Origin: Corynebacterium pelargi
GTDB taxonomy: Bacteria; Actinomycetota; Actinomycetes; Mycobacteriales; Mycobacteriaceae
Direction of reading: 5' to 3'
Assembly: GCF_014635485.1 (NCBI RefSeq)
Contig: NZ_BMCX01000006.1
Coordinates: forward strand, 1 to 55,824
Length of the DNA: 55,824 nucleotides
The notes beneath the pieces were generated by a model that searched no databases, had not been told where the DNA came from, and worked only from the letters and a program-made list of their open reading frames with translations. The translations under genes and the position numbers were made by a program. This document shows, in pieces, positions 26,545 to 35,496 of this stretch (position 1 is the first letter of the stretch; every line of letters starts with the position of its first letter).

Positions 26545-27477
26545 ATGAGAAACCCGTGGAAAGATCTAGCTATCAACGGTGATGGCAAGTACGTGGCGGA
26601 TTGTGATAAGGATTACCTTCGTTCGTTTGATGAAATTACAGACGATAAGATGAAGCTTCAGCTAAAAGTTCTACCTGAGCCATTCATTGGAGATCCTGCC
26701 ACCGCCTCTTTTGTAGCGCTGCAGCTGAATCCTGGCGTCGCACCTTCGGACGATTATGAAAAGGGAATCTCTAGCGACTACAGGGCTTTCAAACCAAAGC
26801 ACGAAGATATTCTCGCCAATCTCACCGGCGAGAGAAGGGAAATGTATTGGGCTGAACCCACTCCGAATCTCGGCGAGGGTGACAAAGAACTCTATAGTGC
26901 GCCACACACTTGGTACTTCGGTGCCGAAATCAAAACGAAATCTGGATGGGAGCACCGATTTGCGTGGCGTTCCCGCTTTCAGCTCCTGCTACTTGCTCTG
27001 TCCTCACAGCAGGCTCGAAGCGAGCTGAGAAAGCTGCAACCACCGTCAATCGGTGAATTTCATGAAGTCGTTCTCAACGCTGAAGGTGAGAATTTCCCCT
27101 CTAGTCTTAATCGCGCGTACGGGATTCTTAGAAAGAATTTCGCCGTAATTGAATATTTTCCCTACCATTCTGAAAAGGCCGATCGAAATCAGATCCGGAA
27201 GTCAAATCTACCTAGCCAGGAATATACATCACATCTTCTTGATCAGGCAATTGACAACGGAGCTTACATTTTCCTGACGAGGTCAGTCACCCCATGGGGA
27301 AATCTCTCAGCCAAGTTGCTACAACGCGGTGAGCAGCTCATCATTGCGGCTGCCCCCCAGTCTCCCACCTTCACGCCTGGAAATGTTTGTAAGTGGGATA
27401 TTACGACGGGTAGGAAGGGAGCCAAAGATCCGAACCTGTTCTGGAAGGTCGTAGAAAAACTCGATCCGGAGGAATGA
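26545..27477 (+). CDS. Unknown 310-residue accessory protein
   Basis: Not recognised with confidence. The protein is soluble, rich in charged and aromatic residues, and has no signal peptide or membrane segment. Visible landmarks are FVALQLNPG near residue 52, IEYFPYHS near 210, LTRSVTPWG near 247 and APQSPTFTPGN near 270. The LNPG ... FPYHS ... SPxxTPGN order is loosely reminiscent of the uracil-DNA glycosylase-like fold, but catalytic residues cannot be assigned, so this is only a suggestion. A TAGCGT box six bases before the ATG fits a leaderless transcript. Codon use is more A/T-rich than in the neighbours. It sits alone in a patch of decayed sequence, which suggests recent acquisition. 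Confidence 0.7.
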   Translation: MRNPWKDLAINGDGKYVADCDKDYLRSFDEITDDKMKLQLKVLPEPFIGDPATASFVALQLNPGVAPSDDYEKGISSDYRAFKPKHEDILANLTGERREMYWAEPTPNLGEGDKELYSAPHTWYFGAEIKTKSGWEHRFAWRSRFQLLLLALSSQQARSELRKLQPPSIGEFHEVVLNAEGENFPSSLNRAYGILRKNFAVIEYFPYHSEKADRNQIRKSNLPSQEYTSHLLDQAIDNGAYIFLTRSVTPWGNLSAKLLQRGEQLIIAAAPQSPTFTPGNVCKWDITTGRKGAKDPNLFWKVVEKLDPEE

Positions 27478-27623
27478 CGTCGAAGGACGCACCGGCCGAG
27501 CAAACTATCGCGCGGGCCTGTCTGCGCTATCCGAGGAGCGGCCAGGCGGCGGCTCCAAAGCGGCGCCCCTCCACCCACGATTCAAGCGGAACCGAGCTAC
27601 CGACCATTGTCGCGGTGGTGTAG
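27474..27623 (+). CDS. Possible small coupled ORF after the unknown gene
   Basis: A 49-codon frame whose ATG overlaps the stop of the upstream gene (ATGA), with GGAGG one base before the ATG. The spacing is too short for efficient initiation. The peptide is basic, rich in Ala, Pro and Arg, and resembles no family I know. It may be chance in GC-rich DNA. Confidence 0.2.
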   Translation: MTSKDAPAEQTIARACLRYPRSGQAAAPKRRPSTHDSSGTELPTIVAVV

Positions 27624-28454
27624 AAGCGGACTGCATGCTTGAGAAACTACTGCAATATAGGAAGAAGCTGAGTCGTGCACCCGGGGCTCTGCGGACAACC
27701 ATGGCGGTGTCGTTATCCCTTGCTCCTTTCGTCTTAAATTGCATTTCCTTGTAGCTTTCACGGTTGAGGGATTGTTTGCTGGGACCTGTGCGAGCTCTCC
27801 GGCATCGTCCCGACGAGGACAATGTTGTCGGTAGATCAGTGAAGGGCAGGATAAACAGGGGTACGCCTCCGGATGGCGGATGAGCAACCATATCTCCAGC
27901 ACAAACGCCACTATCTGCTTGACGGTGCTTGGTCGAATCAGATCGTAGCCACAACCCGTGTTCTGGTAAGACAGAACGTCCTTGGTACAGGGCGATCCGC
28001 CGCGCTGAGGCTGGCATTATTTTCCAGCAACTCGCGGATCATCGGCTCTGCAGACAAGTATGCTTCACCTTCCGCAATCCGCCTACGGTGGAAGATAATT
28101 CGGAAACTGTTGAGATCTGCTTGGATCAGCGGGGGAGACTTGAGGGTGTCTGCCAATGACTTCCTCATCGCCTGGATCTCCGTGCCGACCACGCCTTGAA
28201 TATTGACCGTGCGTTCGGGTGGGAATCCAATTGGTTTTACCCAGGCAGATTCCCTACTTGCCGAAGGATCGTCACACCCCCACGCCGGGGGATCGCGCCC
28301 CTACACCTCAACCCTGCCTTGGGCGCGAAAGCTCCAGCAGCATTTGGGTAAAACGAGATGGGTTGAGTTGAGTGTTGTGAGTTCCTGAACTATTGATAGC
28401 TACCACGTTTGAATAGCAGAGATGGCTGCTTCTCACGTCTCAAACTCCGCGATC
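27478..28454. other. 977-base stretch without an intact gene
   Basis: Beyond the small frame at 27474-27623, short open frames occur on both strands but none has a convincing start, ribosome site and sustained coding character. The minus-strand frame at 27938-28300 is the most protein-like and is listed separately. There is no tRNA, CRISPR array, transposase or inverted terminal repeat that I can see. The stretch lies between an accessory gene and a core glycosyltransferase gene and looks like decayed foreign DNA. Confidence 0.6.
27938..28300 (-). pseudogene. Possible remnant of an ATP-binding/DNA-binding regulator-like protein
   Basis: Open from just after a TAG at 28301-28303 down to a stop at 27938, about 120 codons. 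The peptide VVGTEIQAMRKSLADTL, then ADLNSFRIIFHRRR, then EPMIRELLENNASLSA, recalls the end of Schlafen/AlbA-type ATP-binding proteins followed by a winged helix. The likeness is weak and by eye only. A neighbouring minus frame (27505-28017) may carry on after a frameshift. No clear start; treated as decayed. Confidence 0.25.
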
Positions 28455-29738
28455 TTAGGCTCGACGGTGTCTTCCAGGCGGTTGGATAAATGTCTCGCCA
28501 ATGACCAGCAGCGGCACCACAAATAGCAGTGCGATGGTGGTGATGTACATGGTGTTTTCTCCGCCGAAGGTGGGACCTTCGGTGCCTAAGGTGCCTGCCA
28601 GGGGTGGCAGATACATTGCCACTGCGACGGCGCCGAGTGCCCAGGCCAGTTCGCGTAAGGGGCCTTTGATGGCGAAGGCGCCGGCGATAAGCAAGGCAGC
28701 CACGCAAAAATAGTGAGCCCACACAATTGAGCTAAAGCTCACGGTGCATACGTAGCCGACGGTGCCGAGGATCGCGAAGCGGCGGCGCTCGTTGAGCAGC
28801 GCGGCAATGCCGGCGAGCGCTGCAGCGCCGAAGGCTAGGCCATAGTTGAGCACCTTGAGCCCGGTGGGAACTTCTGATCCATCGAGGCTGCTCACCACCA
28901 GGGAGTCGTCTACCTTATCGCCTAAGTGTTGGGAGTAGAGCGAAAGGTTCGCGCCACCTACTTGGACTTGATCGCCGATGGTGCTGATGCGCTGAATCCA
29001 GGCGCTAAAGATCTCCGGCCCAAAGGCGATAAAGGATAGGATCACCACCGCCGATGCGGCACTTCCAGCGACAAACGCAGCTCTTCTACGACTCGGGAAC
29101 AACAGCAGCAGCACAATCAGCACCAGTGGGGTGAGTTTAATGGCGGCCACGATGCCAAGGCTGAGCCCTGCGCGGATTGGTTGATGCTGCGCCATCGCTA
29201 GGGCATAGGCCACAGCCGCCACGATTAATGGCGTGGTCTGCCCAATCCAGAGCGAAAATTGCAAGGGGAAAGAAATCAGTAGCAGCACCATGCCTGGCAG
29301 TACTGCCTGGATGGGTGCGGTGTGGCCGCGCCAGAGGTAGTAGGCACTTGCGGCGATCACGGCGCAGCCAAGACAGGAGAGGTATGTCAGCCCAAGTGCG
29401 GCGGCTTGTGCGCTGATGCCGATGTTGGCAAGCAGGCTAAAAAACCACGCAACGGCTGGAATGTGCACATAGGGGTGGGGGTGGGGTGCGATATCGGCGA
29501 TGCTTGGTGCGAGATCCGTCCAGGGGCCTGCGCCCAGGCTGCTGAAATCCCGGGGGTCGTAGTCGTAGATGTGGATGGGGTCGATGCCTTCCGCCACCAT
29601 TTTGCCGGCTAGCCAGAGGGAGGCGAAGTCATCTACCTGCCATCGGTACTGCACAAACCAGGTGGCGAAAAATGCAATAATCGCTGCGAAAGCCCAGGTC
29701 GACTTATTCATAAGTGGGGCGTGGTCGCGATTATGCAA
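28455..29738 (-). CDS. GT87-family polyprenyl-phosphate-dependent glycosyltransferase
   Basis: A GT-C-type membrane enzyme, 427 residues, about eleven hydrophobic segments. Family traits are DDFASLWLAG near residue 36, HPHPYVHIPAVAWFF near 87, LWIGQTTPLIV and KLTPLVLIVLLLL. Such enzymes (mannosyl- or arabinosyltransferases of the AftC/PimE type) decorate lipoarabinomannan or arabinogalactan on the outside of the plasma membrane. Which sugar is used cannot be read here. The start is TTG at 29738: AGGAGA lies eight bases upstream, while the ATG at 29711 has no ribosome site. Confidence 0.85.
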   Translation of the reverse strand: MHNRDHAPLMNKSTWAFAAIIAFFATWFVQYRWQVDDFASLWLAGKMVAEGIDPIHIYDYDPRDFSSLGAGPWTDLAPSIADIAPHPHPYVHIPAVAWFFSLLANIGISAQAAALGLTYLSCLGCAVIAASAYYLWRGHTAPIQAVLPGMVLLLISFPLQFSLWIGQTTPLIVAAVAYALAMAQHQPIRAGLSLGIVAAIKLTPLVLIVLLLLFPSRRRAAFVAGSAASAVVILSFIAFGPEIFSAWIQRISTIGDQVQVGGANLSLYSQHLGDKVDDSLVVSSLDGSEVPTGLKVLNYGLAFGAAALAGIAALLNERRRFAILGTVGYVCTVSFSSIVWAHYFCVAALLIAGAFAIKGPLRELAWALGAVAVAMYLPPLAGTLGTEGPTFGGENTMYITTIALLFVVPLLVIGETFIQPPGRHRRA

Positions 29739-29905
29739 GGCTTTATTCTCCTGAATCCTGGGTTGTTTTGTTCATGGTAGTTGGCTGATGCAGTGGTGTT
29801 GGCATCGACGTTGCTTTTGCGTTTGGGTTGCGTCGAAAAGCTTAAAAATGTGACTCAATTTACTCCAATGAGCATTCCGCGGGTGCCCCCTTTAGTATCG
29901 GGTGC

Positions 29906-30736
29906 ATGAGCATCACTATCTCTGCTGAAGAACTTGCCCAACGAATTCACTCTGGCAGCAACAACATTCTGCTGGCCAGCCTGTGGTCCGCAAACGAAGG
30001 CGGCGGCTTCGCGCAGTTCAATTCCGAGCACATCCCTACCGCAAAATTCTGCGATCCCGCAGCGGCCCTGGCCGGCATTCCAGGTTCCTCTTCTGGCCGT
30101 AACCCCCTGCCCAGCACCGATATTTTGGATCGTTGGTTTAATCGTTGGGGCCTTCGTGATGATCGCCAAGTGGTGGTCTACGACAATTTCCGTGGGCTCT
30201 ATTCAGCGCGTGCCTGGTGGGTGCTCAAGTGGGCGGGCGTGCAAGACGTTGTCGTCCTTGATGGTGGTCAGGCGCACTGGGAAGCCACCGGCCATCAACT
30301 CATCGGGGGTCCTGGCAATCCTCGCGGTTTTTCCAATATCACCTCCAATCCCGGCCAACTGCCCACTGCCACCATCGAAGATGTGAAAAAGCACGATGGC
30401 ATTTTGCTGGATGCCCGTGAGCGTAATCGCTTCGCAGGCCGCAAAGAGTTCCTCGACCTCAAGGCAGGCCACATCCCGGGCGCGATCAACATCCCCACCC
30501 GCGAGGTGCTCAATGAGGATCTCACCTTCAAATCGCCTGAGCAATTGCGCGATATTTTCCACGAGGCGGGAATTGAATCGGCAGACGATGTGATCATTTA
30601 TTCCGGCTCCGGCAACCACTCTGCGCAGGTCATCATGGCTATGGAGATGGCTGGCATCGGCATTCCGCGCCACTATATCGGCGGTTGGTCGCAGTGGTGC
30701 GCCGATGAAAGCAACCCCGTGGAGCGTGGCGACTAA
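29906..30736 (+). CDS. sseA1: Two-domain rhodanese-like sulphurtransferase with Ser in place of the active-site Cys
   Basis: A 276-residue tandem rhodanese protein of the thiosulphate/3-mercaptopyruvate sulphurtransferase family. It has VVYDNFRG...ARAWWVLKWAG and LDGGQAHW in domain 1 and LDARERNRFAG, AGHIPGAINIP in domain 2. The loop that should hold the catalytic cysteine (CGSGVTA in the family) reads S233-GSGNHSA, codon TCC. With no nucleophilic cysteine, normal sulphurtransfer is unlikely; sulphur binding or regulation may be its role. A TAGTAT -10 box seven bases before the ATG points to a leaderless mRNA. It heads a unit with the gene at 30746 and pyrE. Confidence 0.88.
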   Translation: MSITISAEELAQRIHSGSNNILLASLWSANEGGGFAQFNSEHIPTAKFCDPAAALAGIPGSSSGRNPLPSTDILDRWFNRWGLRDDRQVVVYDNFRGLYSARAWWVLKWAGVQDVVVLDGGQAHWEATGHQLIGGPGNPRGFSNITSNPGQLPTATIEDVKKHDGILLDARERNRFAGRKEFLDLKAGHIPGAINIPTREVLNEDLTFKSPEQLRDIFHEAGIESADDVIIYSGSGNHSAQVIMAMEMAGIGIPRHYIGGWSQWCADESNPVERGD

Positions 30737-30745
30737 ACTAAACCC

Positions 30746-31828
30746 ATGCTCTTTTTCCTCGCAGCACTCCTTGGGCTACTGGGCGTAGCCCTTTGGCTTT
30801 TCGACGTCCAACGCGCCCGTGGCCAACGTGACGTCGTTTCGGCCGAGGCTCCCACTCCCAGCGCGGAGCTTGGCCAGGAGGAAATTGAAAACCCCGAAGA
30901 TTTAGCCAGCCCTCCACTGCCAGAGCAGCAGCCGAACCCGAGAAAAGCCCCGCGCTTTGCAGGGCTTCCTGGCTCTGCCAGGAGGCAGAAGCGTCAGTGG
31001 GCTGCGCAGCAGGGCTTTGCGTTTAGCAATGGCGATGAATTGCTCTCCCAGGAGTGGGAACGCGGCCCAGAAGGCACGGCCAAGAATGTGGTCAGTGGGG
31101 TAGTGCGCGGCAATGAGGTGCGCCTTTTCGATATCGCCGGCACCACCATGATGGCTGCCCGCCGAAGCGCTTTTTCGGAGCACCTGCTGTGGGCAAGCCG
31201 CGAGGATGGCCCGCCCGAGGAACTGGTGCGCATCGCTAACCGCGGTGGTTTTTATATCTACGGCAGTGATCAGGGCGCGGTGCAAAGGGTGCTCGACCAA
31301 AGAGCAGAGGAGGCCTTCGCTGGCCTGCCTGATGCGGTGCAGCAGGTGTGGTGCGAGGCCGATTGGGTGCTCGCCACCTTCATCCGCGGCCACCAGCCCG
31401 AAGATTGGGATCGAGCCGCCGAGGCCCTATCGCTGCTGGCCGACGCCGCCATGGTGTTGCCTCGTCGCGGCAACACCGATTTTGGGGTGGAGTATGAAGA
31501 TCTTGATCCCACAAGGCCACTTCCCCCTGCCCCTGATGCGCAGGAATTGGCGCCTGAAGAACCCACCATCGCGGTCCCAGAGGTTGAAGAAGCTCCGGTG
31601 GTGGTGGAGCTTCCCAGCCGAAGTGCCACAATAGCCAAAGGTGCAATCGAGCAGCGGCCCCTTGGTGGCGACGAGGTTGAGGCCATCGGCACTGGGCACA
31701 AGCCCGCGCCGAGCGATTTCCAGGGCACGAGGGTGCTTCGGGATCTCAGCAAAGGTTCGAGCATTTTTGAAGATATTGCCCGCGAGATGGGCACCGACCC
31801 CTTAGAAAAGGACGCAGAGGATGAATAA
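30746..31828 (+). CDS. Membrane-anchored protein of unknown function
   Basis: A 360-residue protein with one N-terminal transmembrane helix (residues 1-19) and a short basic stretch, then a largely acidic soluble region. Residues 75-215 look folded; an acidic Pro/Glu-rich linker follows, then a C-terminal tail with FEDIAREMGTDP. Corynebacteria conserve a gene of this kind beside pyrE. The start is ten bases after the rhodanese stop and its own stop lies inside the pyrE start region (eight-base overlap), so it is in the pyrE operon. No function can be inferred. Confidence 0.75.
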   Translation: MLFFLAALLGLLGVALWLFDVQRARGQRDVVSAEAPTPSAELGQEEIENPEDLASPPLPEQQPNPRKAPRFAGLPGSARRQKRQWAAQQGFAFSNGDELLSQEWERGPEGTAKNVVSGVVRGNEVRLFDIAGTTMMAARRSAFSEHLLWASREDGPPEELVRIANRGGFYIYGSDQGAVQRVLDQRAEEAFAGLPDAVQQVWCEADWVLATFIRGHQPEDWDRAAEALSLLADAAMVLPRRGNTDFGVEYEDLDPTRPLPPAPDAQELAPEEPTIAVPEVEEAPVVVELPSRSATIAKGAIEQRPLGGDEVEAIGTGHKPAPSDFQGTRVLRDLSKGSSIFEDIAREMGTDPLEKDAEDE

Positions 31829-32354
31829 GAAACAACAACTGGCGCAATTGGTTCAGAAGCTTGCGGTGGTGCACGGCAAGGTCACCTTATCTTCTGGCAA
31901 AGAGGCCGATTATTACGTCGATTTGCGTCGCGCCACCTTGCACCATGAGGCTTCTGCGCTCATTGGTGAGCTTTTGCGCGAGCTCACCGCGGACTTGGAT
32001 TATGTGGCGGCCGGTGGCCTGACCTTGGGTGCCGATCCGGTGGCTACCGCCATCATGCACGCCCAGGGTCGTCCAATCGATGCGTTTGTGGTGCGTAAGG
32101 AAGCAAAAAAGCATGGCATGCAGCGCCGTATTGAAGGCCCCGATGTGGTGGGCAAGAAGGTGCTCGTTGTTGAAGACACCACCACCACCGGCAATTCTCC
32201 GCTGACGGCCGTGGCTGCACTCAAAGAGGCCGGTGCCGAGGTTGTGGGCGTGGCTACCGTAGTGGATCGCAATACTGGTGCCGCCGATGTGATTGCTGCT
32301 GAAGGTCTTGAGTACCGATACATTCTGGGGTTGGAAGATCTTGGTCTTGAGTGA
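31821..32354 (+). CDS. pyrE: Orotate phosphoribosyltransferase
   Basis: Pyrimidine synthesis: orotate + PRPP to OMP. The 177-residue protein starts with the short helix, then SSGKEADYYVDLR (orotate site), VRKEAKKHGMQRRIEGP (flexible catalytic loop) and the PRPP motif VLVVEDTTTTGNS. All binding residues are present. The ATG overlaps the upstream gene by eight bases, and the SpoU gene's TTG overlaps its end by eight bases, so the three genes are translationally linked. Confidence 0.96.
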   Translation: MNKKQQLAQLVQKLAVVHGKVTLSSGKEADYYVDLRRATLHHEASALIGELLRELTADLDYVAAGGLTLGADPVATAIMHAQGRPIDAFVVRKEAKKHGMQRRIEGPDVVGKKVLVVEDTTTTGNSPLTAVAALKEAGAEVVGVATVVDRNTGAADVIAAEGLEYRYILGLEDLGLE

Positions 32355-33006
32355 TCAACCAGGCCCTACCGAGTGGGGCGAATCTCGCCACGGTGTCGGG
32401 CCTTGGGAGGTAGAACACCCCGGGCAGCCAGCCGACGATCTCCGCTTTGATCCAGAATTGCTGGCAGAAGGGGATCGGCGCAATGTTGTCGACGCCTATC
32501 GCTATTGGCGCCGCGAAGCCATCGTGAGCGATATCGATAGCCGCCGCCACGAGCTGCATATTGCCATTGAGAATTTCGAGCACGACGCCAATATCGGCAC
32601 CGTGGTGCGCACTGCCAATGCCTTCGCGGTGGATACCGTGCATATTGTTGGGCGCAAGCGTTGGAATCGTCGCGGGGCGATGGTCACGGACCGCTATCAA
32701 CACCTCATGCACCACCCCAGTACCGCTGAATTGATGCAGTGGGCCAAGGAAGAAAACATTGTGGTGGTGGCAATTGATAACACCCCCGGCTCAGTGCCTC
32801 TAGAAACTGCGGAGTTGCCTAAGCGTTGCCTCTTGCTCTTCGGGCAGGAAGGCCCCGGTGTTTCCGATGATGCAAGCGATCTAGCAGCAATGACTTGTTC
32901 TATTGCACAATTTGGTTCCACACGATCAATTAATGTTGGTGTGGCCGCCGGGATTGCCATGCATGCGTGGATTCGCCAGCATGCCGATTTGAACAAGGCC
33001 TGGTAG
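32347..33006 (+). CDS. SpoU-family RNA 2'-O-methyltransferase
   Basis: SPOUT/TrmH-fold rRNA or tRNA methyltransferase, 219 residues. The three family motifs are visible: NIGTVVRTANAFAV near residue 78, FGQEGPGVSDD near 162 and STRSINVGVAAGIAM near 190. I chose the TTG at 32347, which overlaps pyrE by eight bases and has a GGAAG ribosome-like site. The frame upstream of it is inside pyrE. The target nucleotide is unknown. It uses SAM and so feeds S-adenosylhomocysteine to the pool discussed for McbR. Confidence 0.9.
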   Translation: MSDQPGPTEWGESRHGVGPWEVEHPGQPADDLRFDPELLAEGDRRNVVDAYRYWRREAIVSDIDSRRHELHIAIENFEHDANIGTVVRTANAFAVDTVHIVGRKRWNRRGAMVTDRYQHLMHHPSTAELMQWAKEENIVVVAIDNTPGSVPLETAELPKRCLLLFGQEGPGVSDDASDLAAMTCSIAQFGSTRSINVGVAAGIAMHAWIRQHADLNKAW

Positions 33007-33054
33007 CGCTATACTGGCTGCCAAATTGTGCCTACATGATGGAATGAGGTTGCT

Positions 33055-34194
33055 GTGCCTGAAATGTGGTTGCATCGAGCCGATCTTGCCGAGCAGGCCA
33101 TCAATGATCGTCATGCGCAGACACTGTGGCTTTTGCCCAAGACGAACCTCGCCGTAGTGGCCTGGCCGCCAAATACCAAAGAAAAGCTGCATTATCGCTG
33201 GCATTATTGGTGGCAGGCGCACTATTTGGATTGCCTTGTCGACGCAGCCTCGCGCCGCGGCACAAAGGTGCGCAAAGCCCGTATCCGCCGCACAGTCCTA
33301 GGCTTGCGGGTACGCCAATTAGGTCGATTAACGCGCAATAAGTATTACGACGATAAGCTCTGGCTGGCCCTGGCTTTAGCGCGTGTGCGCAAGCTGGAAT
33401 CGAAGGCCAAGCCAAAATATTTGCGCGAGCTTGAACGCAATATTCTTCAAGGCATGGATCCCACCACCGGGGTATTGCCGTGGCGCGAAGGCGAGCACTT
33501 CTTCAATGTGCCCACCAATGGTCCGGCGGCGATTATGGCTGCACGCAATGGTGATATCGCTACCGCACGCCGTTTGGTGGATTGGATGATCGATCACCTG
33601 CTAGCGCCGAATGGTCTGATCATGGATGGCATCCGCATGAGCATGGAAGGCCCCAAGGTGGTCAAGCCCACCCACCCCTATTGCCAGGGCGTTGTCATTG
33701 GTGCCTGCATTGAAATTGCCGAGGCCTTGCGCGAAAGCGATTATGAAGCCTCCGTGCGATATCTCACTCATGCGCGTTCCCTAGTTCACGCCGTGGCCAA
33801 AGAGATGGCGACCAATACGGGTGTGATTGATTGGAAGACCGGTGATGGCGATGGTGGCCTTTTCAAGGGCATTCTCGTGCGATATTTGGCCGATCTTGTG
33901 ATGCGTATTCCGGAAGATAACGACGCCAATATTGCAACAAAGAAGATTGCGCGCCGTTTGATTCTCGCCTCTGCGGAAAGTGTGTGGGCACACCGCCTAG
34001 AGGTGGATGGGCTGCCGATTTTCCCCACCGACTGGACGGAGGATGCGCGTCTGCCGCACAACTTCGGCGTCGGAGGTTCTTCGCTTTCCGATATTGTGCG
34101 CGTGGTTCGTATCGATGAGCGCGATCTTTCGGTGCAGCTTTCCGGCTGGATGTTGCTTGAGGCCGCCGCGCGCGTGTCCGAAGTGCCCGCTTAG
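33055..34194 (+). CDS. GH76-like predicted glycoside hydrolase
   Basis: A 379-residue protein with the alpha/alpha-toroid pattern of glycoside hydrolase family 76 (alpha-1,6-mannanase-like). Repeated helical segments carry YYDDKLWLALALAR, MDPTTGVLPWREGEHFFNVPTNGPAAIMAAR and GLIMDGIRMS. The usual catalytic Asp-Asp pair of GH76 may be the YDD near residue 100. There is no signal peptide, so it would act in the cytoplasm, which is unusual for a wall glycan hydrolase. The start is GTG at 33055, and a TATACT -10 box lies at 33009. Corynebacterial envelope mannan is a possible target. Confidence 0.75.
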   Translation: MPEMWLHRADLAEQAINDRHAQTLWLLPKTNLAVVAWPPNTKEKLHYRWHYWWQAHYLDCLVDAASRRGTKVRKARIRRTVLGLRVRQLGRLTRNKYYDDKLWLALALARVRKLESKAKPKYLRELERNILQGMDPTTGVLPWREGEHFFNVPTNGPAAIMAARNGDIATARRLVDWMIDHLLAPNGLIMDGIRMSMEGPKVVKPTHPYCQGVVIGACIEIAEALRESDYEASVRYLTHARSLVHAVAKEMATNTGVIDWKTGDGDGGLFKGILVRYLADLVMRIPEDNDANIATKKIARRLILASAESVWAHRLEVDGLPIFPTDWTEDARLPHNFGVGGSSLSDIVRVVRIDERDLSVQLSGWMLLEAAARVSEVPA

Positions 34195-34332
34195 TGTTTG
34201 TCCATGCCCGAATGTGTGGGATTTCTCTCCCTTCTTGGGCGTGATTTTTAGCAAACGGACAAGCGAGACAACACTTTCGCTGGCATACTTACATAGTGAC
34301 AGACTGAATCGCTCGACTGGAGGGTCACTTAT

Positions 34333-35367
34333 ATGCCTATCGCAACTCCTGAGGTCTACAACGAGATGCTCGACCGCGCCAAAGAAGGCGGCTTCGCCTT
34401 CCCGGCCATCAACTGCACCTCGTCCGAGACCATCAACGCCGCACTCAAGGGCTTCGCAGAAGCCGAGTCTGACGGCATTATCCAGTTCTCCACCGGCGGT
34501 GCCGAGTTCGGTTCCGGCTTGGCGGTAAAGAACAAGGTCAAGGGCGCTGTAGCACTCGCTGCTTTCGCTCACGAGGCTGCAAAGAGCTATGGCATCAACG
34601 TGGCACTACACACCGACCACTGCCAGAAGGAAGTACTGGACGAGTACGTCCGCCCTCTGATCGCCATCTCCCAGGAGCGCGTCGACCGCGGCGAGCTGCC
34701 CCTGTTCCAGTCCCACATGTGGGATGGTTCCGCAGTGCCGATCGACGAGAACCTCGAGATCGCCCAGGAGCTGCTGGCAAAGGCAAAGGCAGCGCACATC
34801 ATCCTCGAAGCTGAGATCGGTGTTGTCGGTGGCGAAGAGGACGGCGTTGAGGCTAAGGCCGGCGCAAACCTCTACACCTCCCCTGAGGATTTTGAAAAGA
34901 CCATCGATGCCCTCGGTACCGGCGAAAACGGTCGCTACCTGCTCGCTGCCACCTTCGGCAACGTCCACGGTGTGTACAAGCCGGGCAATGTGAAGCTGCG
35001 CCCCGAGGTGCTGCTGGAAGGCCAGAAGGTAGCTCGCAAGAAGCTGGGCCTGAGCGACGATGCACTGCCCTTCGACTTCGTCTTCCACGGTGGCTCCGGC
35101 TCCGAGAAGGAAAAGATCGAAGAGGCACTCCGCTACGGCGTGATCAAGATGAACGTCGACACCGACACCCAGTACGCCTTCACCCGTCCGATCGTTGGCC
35201 ACATGTTCTCCAACTACGACGGTGTGCTCAAGATCGACGGCGAAGTGGGCAACAAGAAGGTCTACGACCCACGCTCCTTCATGAAGAAGGCTGAGCAGGG
35301 CATGTCCGAGCGCGTGATCGAGGCTTGCCAGGATCTGCACTCTGTTGGCACCACTGTCAGCAAGTAG
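34333..35367 (+). CDS. fda: Class II fructose-1,6-bisphosphate aldolase
   Basis: Zinc-dependent aldolase of glycolysis and gluconeogenesis, 344 residues. The metal and substrate residues are clear: HTDHCQ near residue 95, ILEAEIGVVGGEEDG (metal glutamate), and FGNVHGVYKPGNVKL and FHGGSGS towards the end. GGAGG lies ten bases before the ATG at 34333. Codon use is strongly biased to highly expressed codons. Single gene with a terminator downstream. Confidence 0.97.
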   Translation: MPIATPEVYNEMLDRAKEGGFAFPAINCTSSETINAALKGFAEAESDGIIQFSTGGAEFGSGLAVKNKVKGAVALAAFAHEAAKSYGINVALHTDHCQKEVLDEYVRPLIAISQERVDRGELPLFQSHMWDGSAVPIDENLEIAQELLAKAKAAHIILEAEIGVVGGEEDGVEAKAGANLYTSPEDFEKTIDALGTGENGRYLLAATFGNVHGVYKPGNVKLRPEVLLEGQKVARKKLGLSDDALPFDFVFHGGSGSEKEKIEEALRYGVIKMNVDTDTQYAFTRPIVGHMFSNYDGVLKIDGEVGNKKVYDPRSFMKKAEQGMSERVIEACQDLHSVGTTVSK

Positions 35368-35382
35368 CCACAGCATCAAAGA

Positions 35383-35407
35383 TGACCCCTTCGGGGGTCA
35401 TTTTTTT
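35383..35407 (+). terminator. Intrinsic terminator after fda
   Basis: Stem TGACCCC / GGGGTCA with a TTCG-type loop followed by seven T. Confidence 0.93.
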
Positions 35408-35496
35408 GCTCAAGCGGGGGTGATCGCTCGCGGAGCCCTGCAACCCGCGAAAGAATATCTTGAGAGTTGTTCCCCCAACCCACTCAAGGAAAAACT

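Noticed and set aside
28271..28305. GC-rich hairpin-like CACCCCCACGCCGGGGG sequence resembling a CRISPR repeat
   Set aside because: Only one copy, with no spaced repeats and no cas genes in the window.
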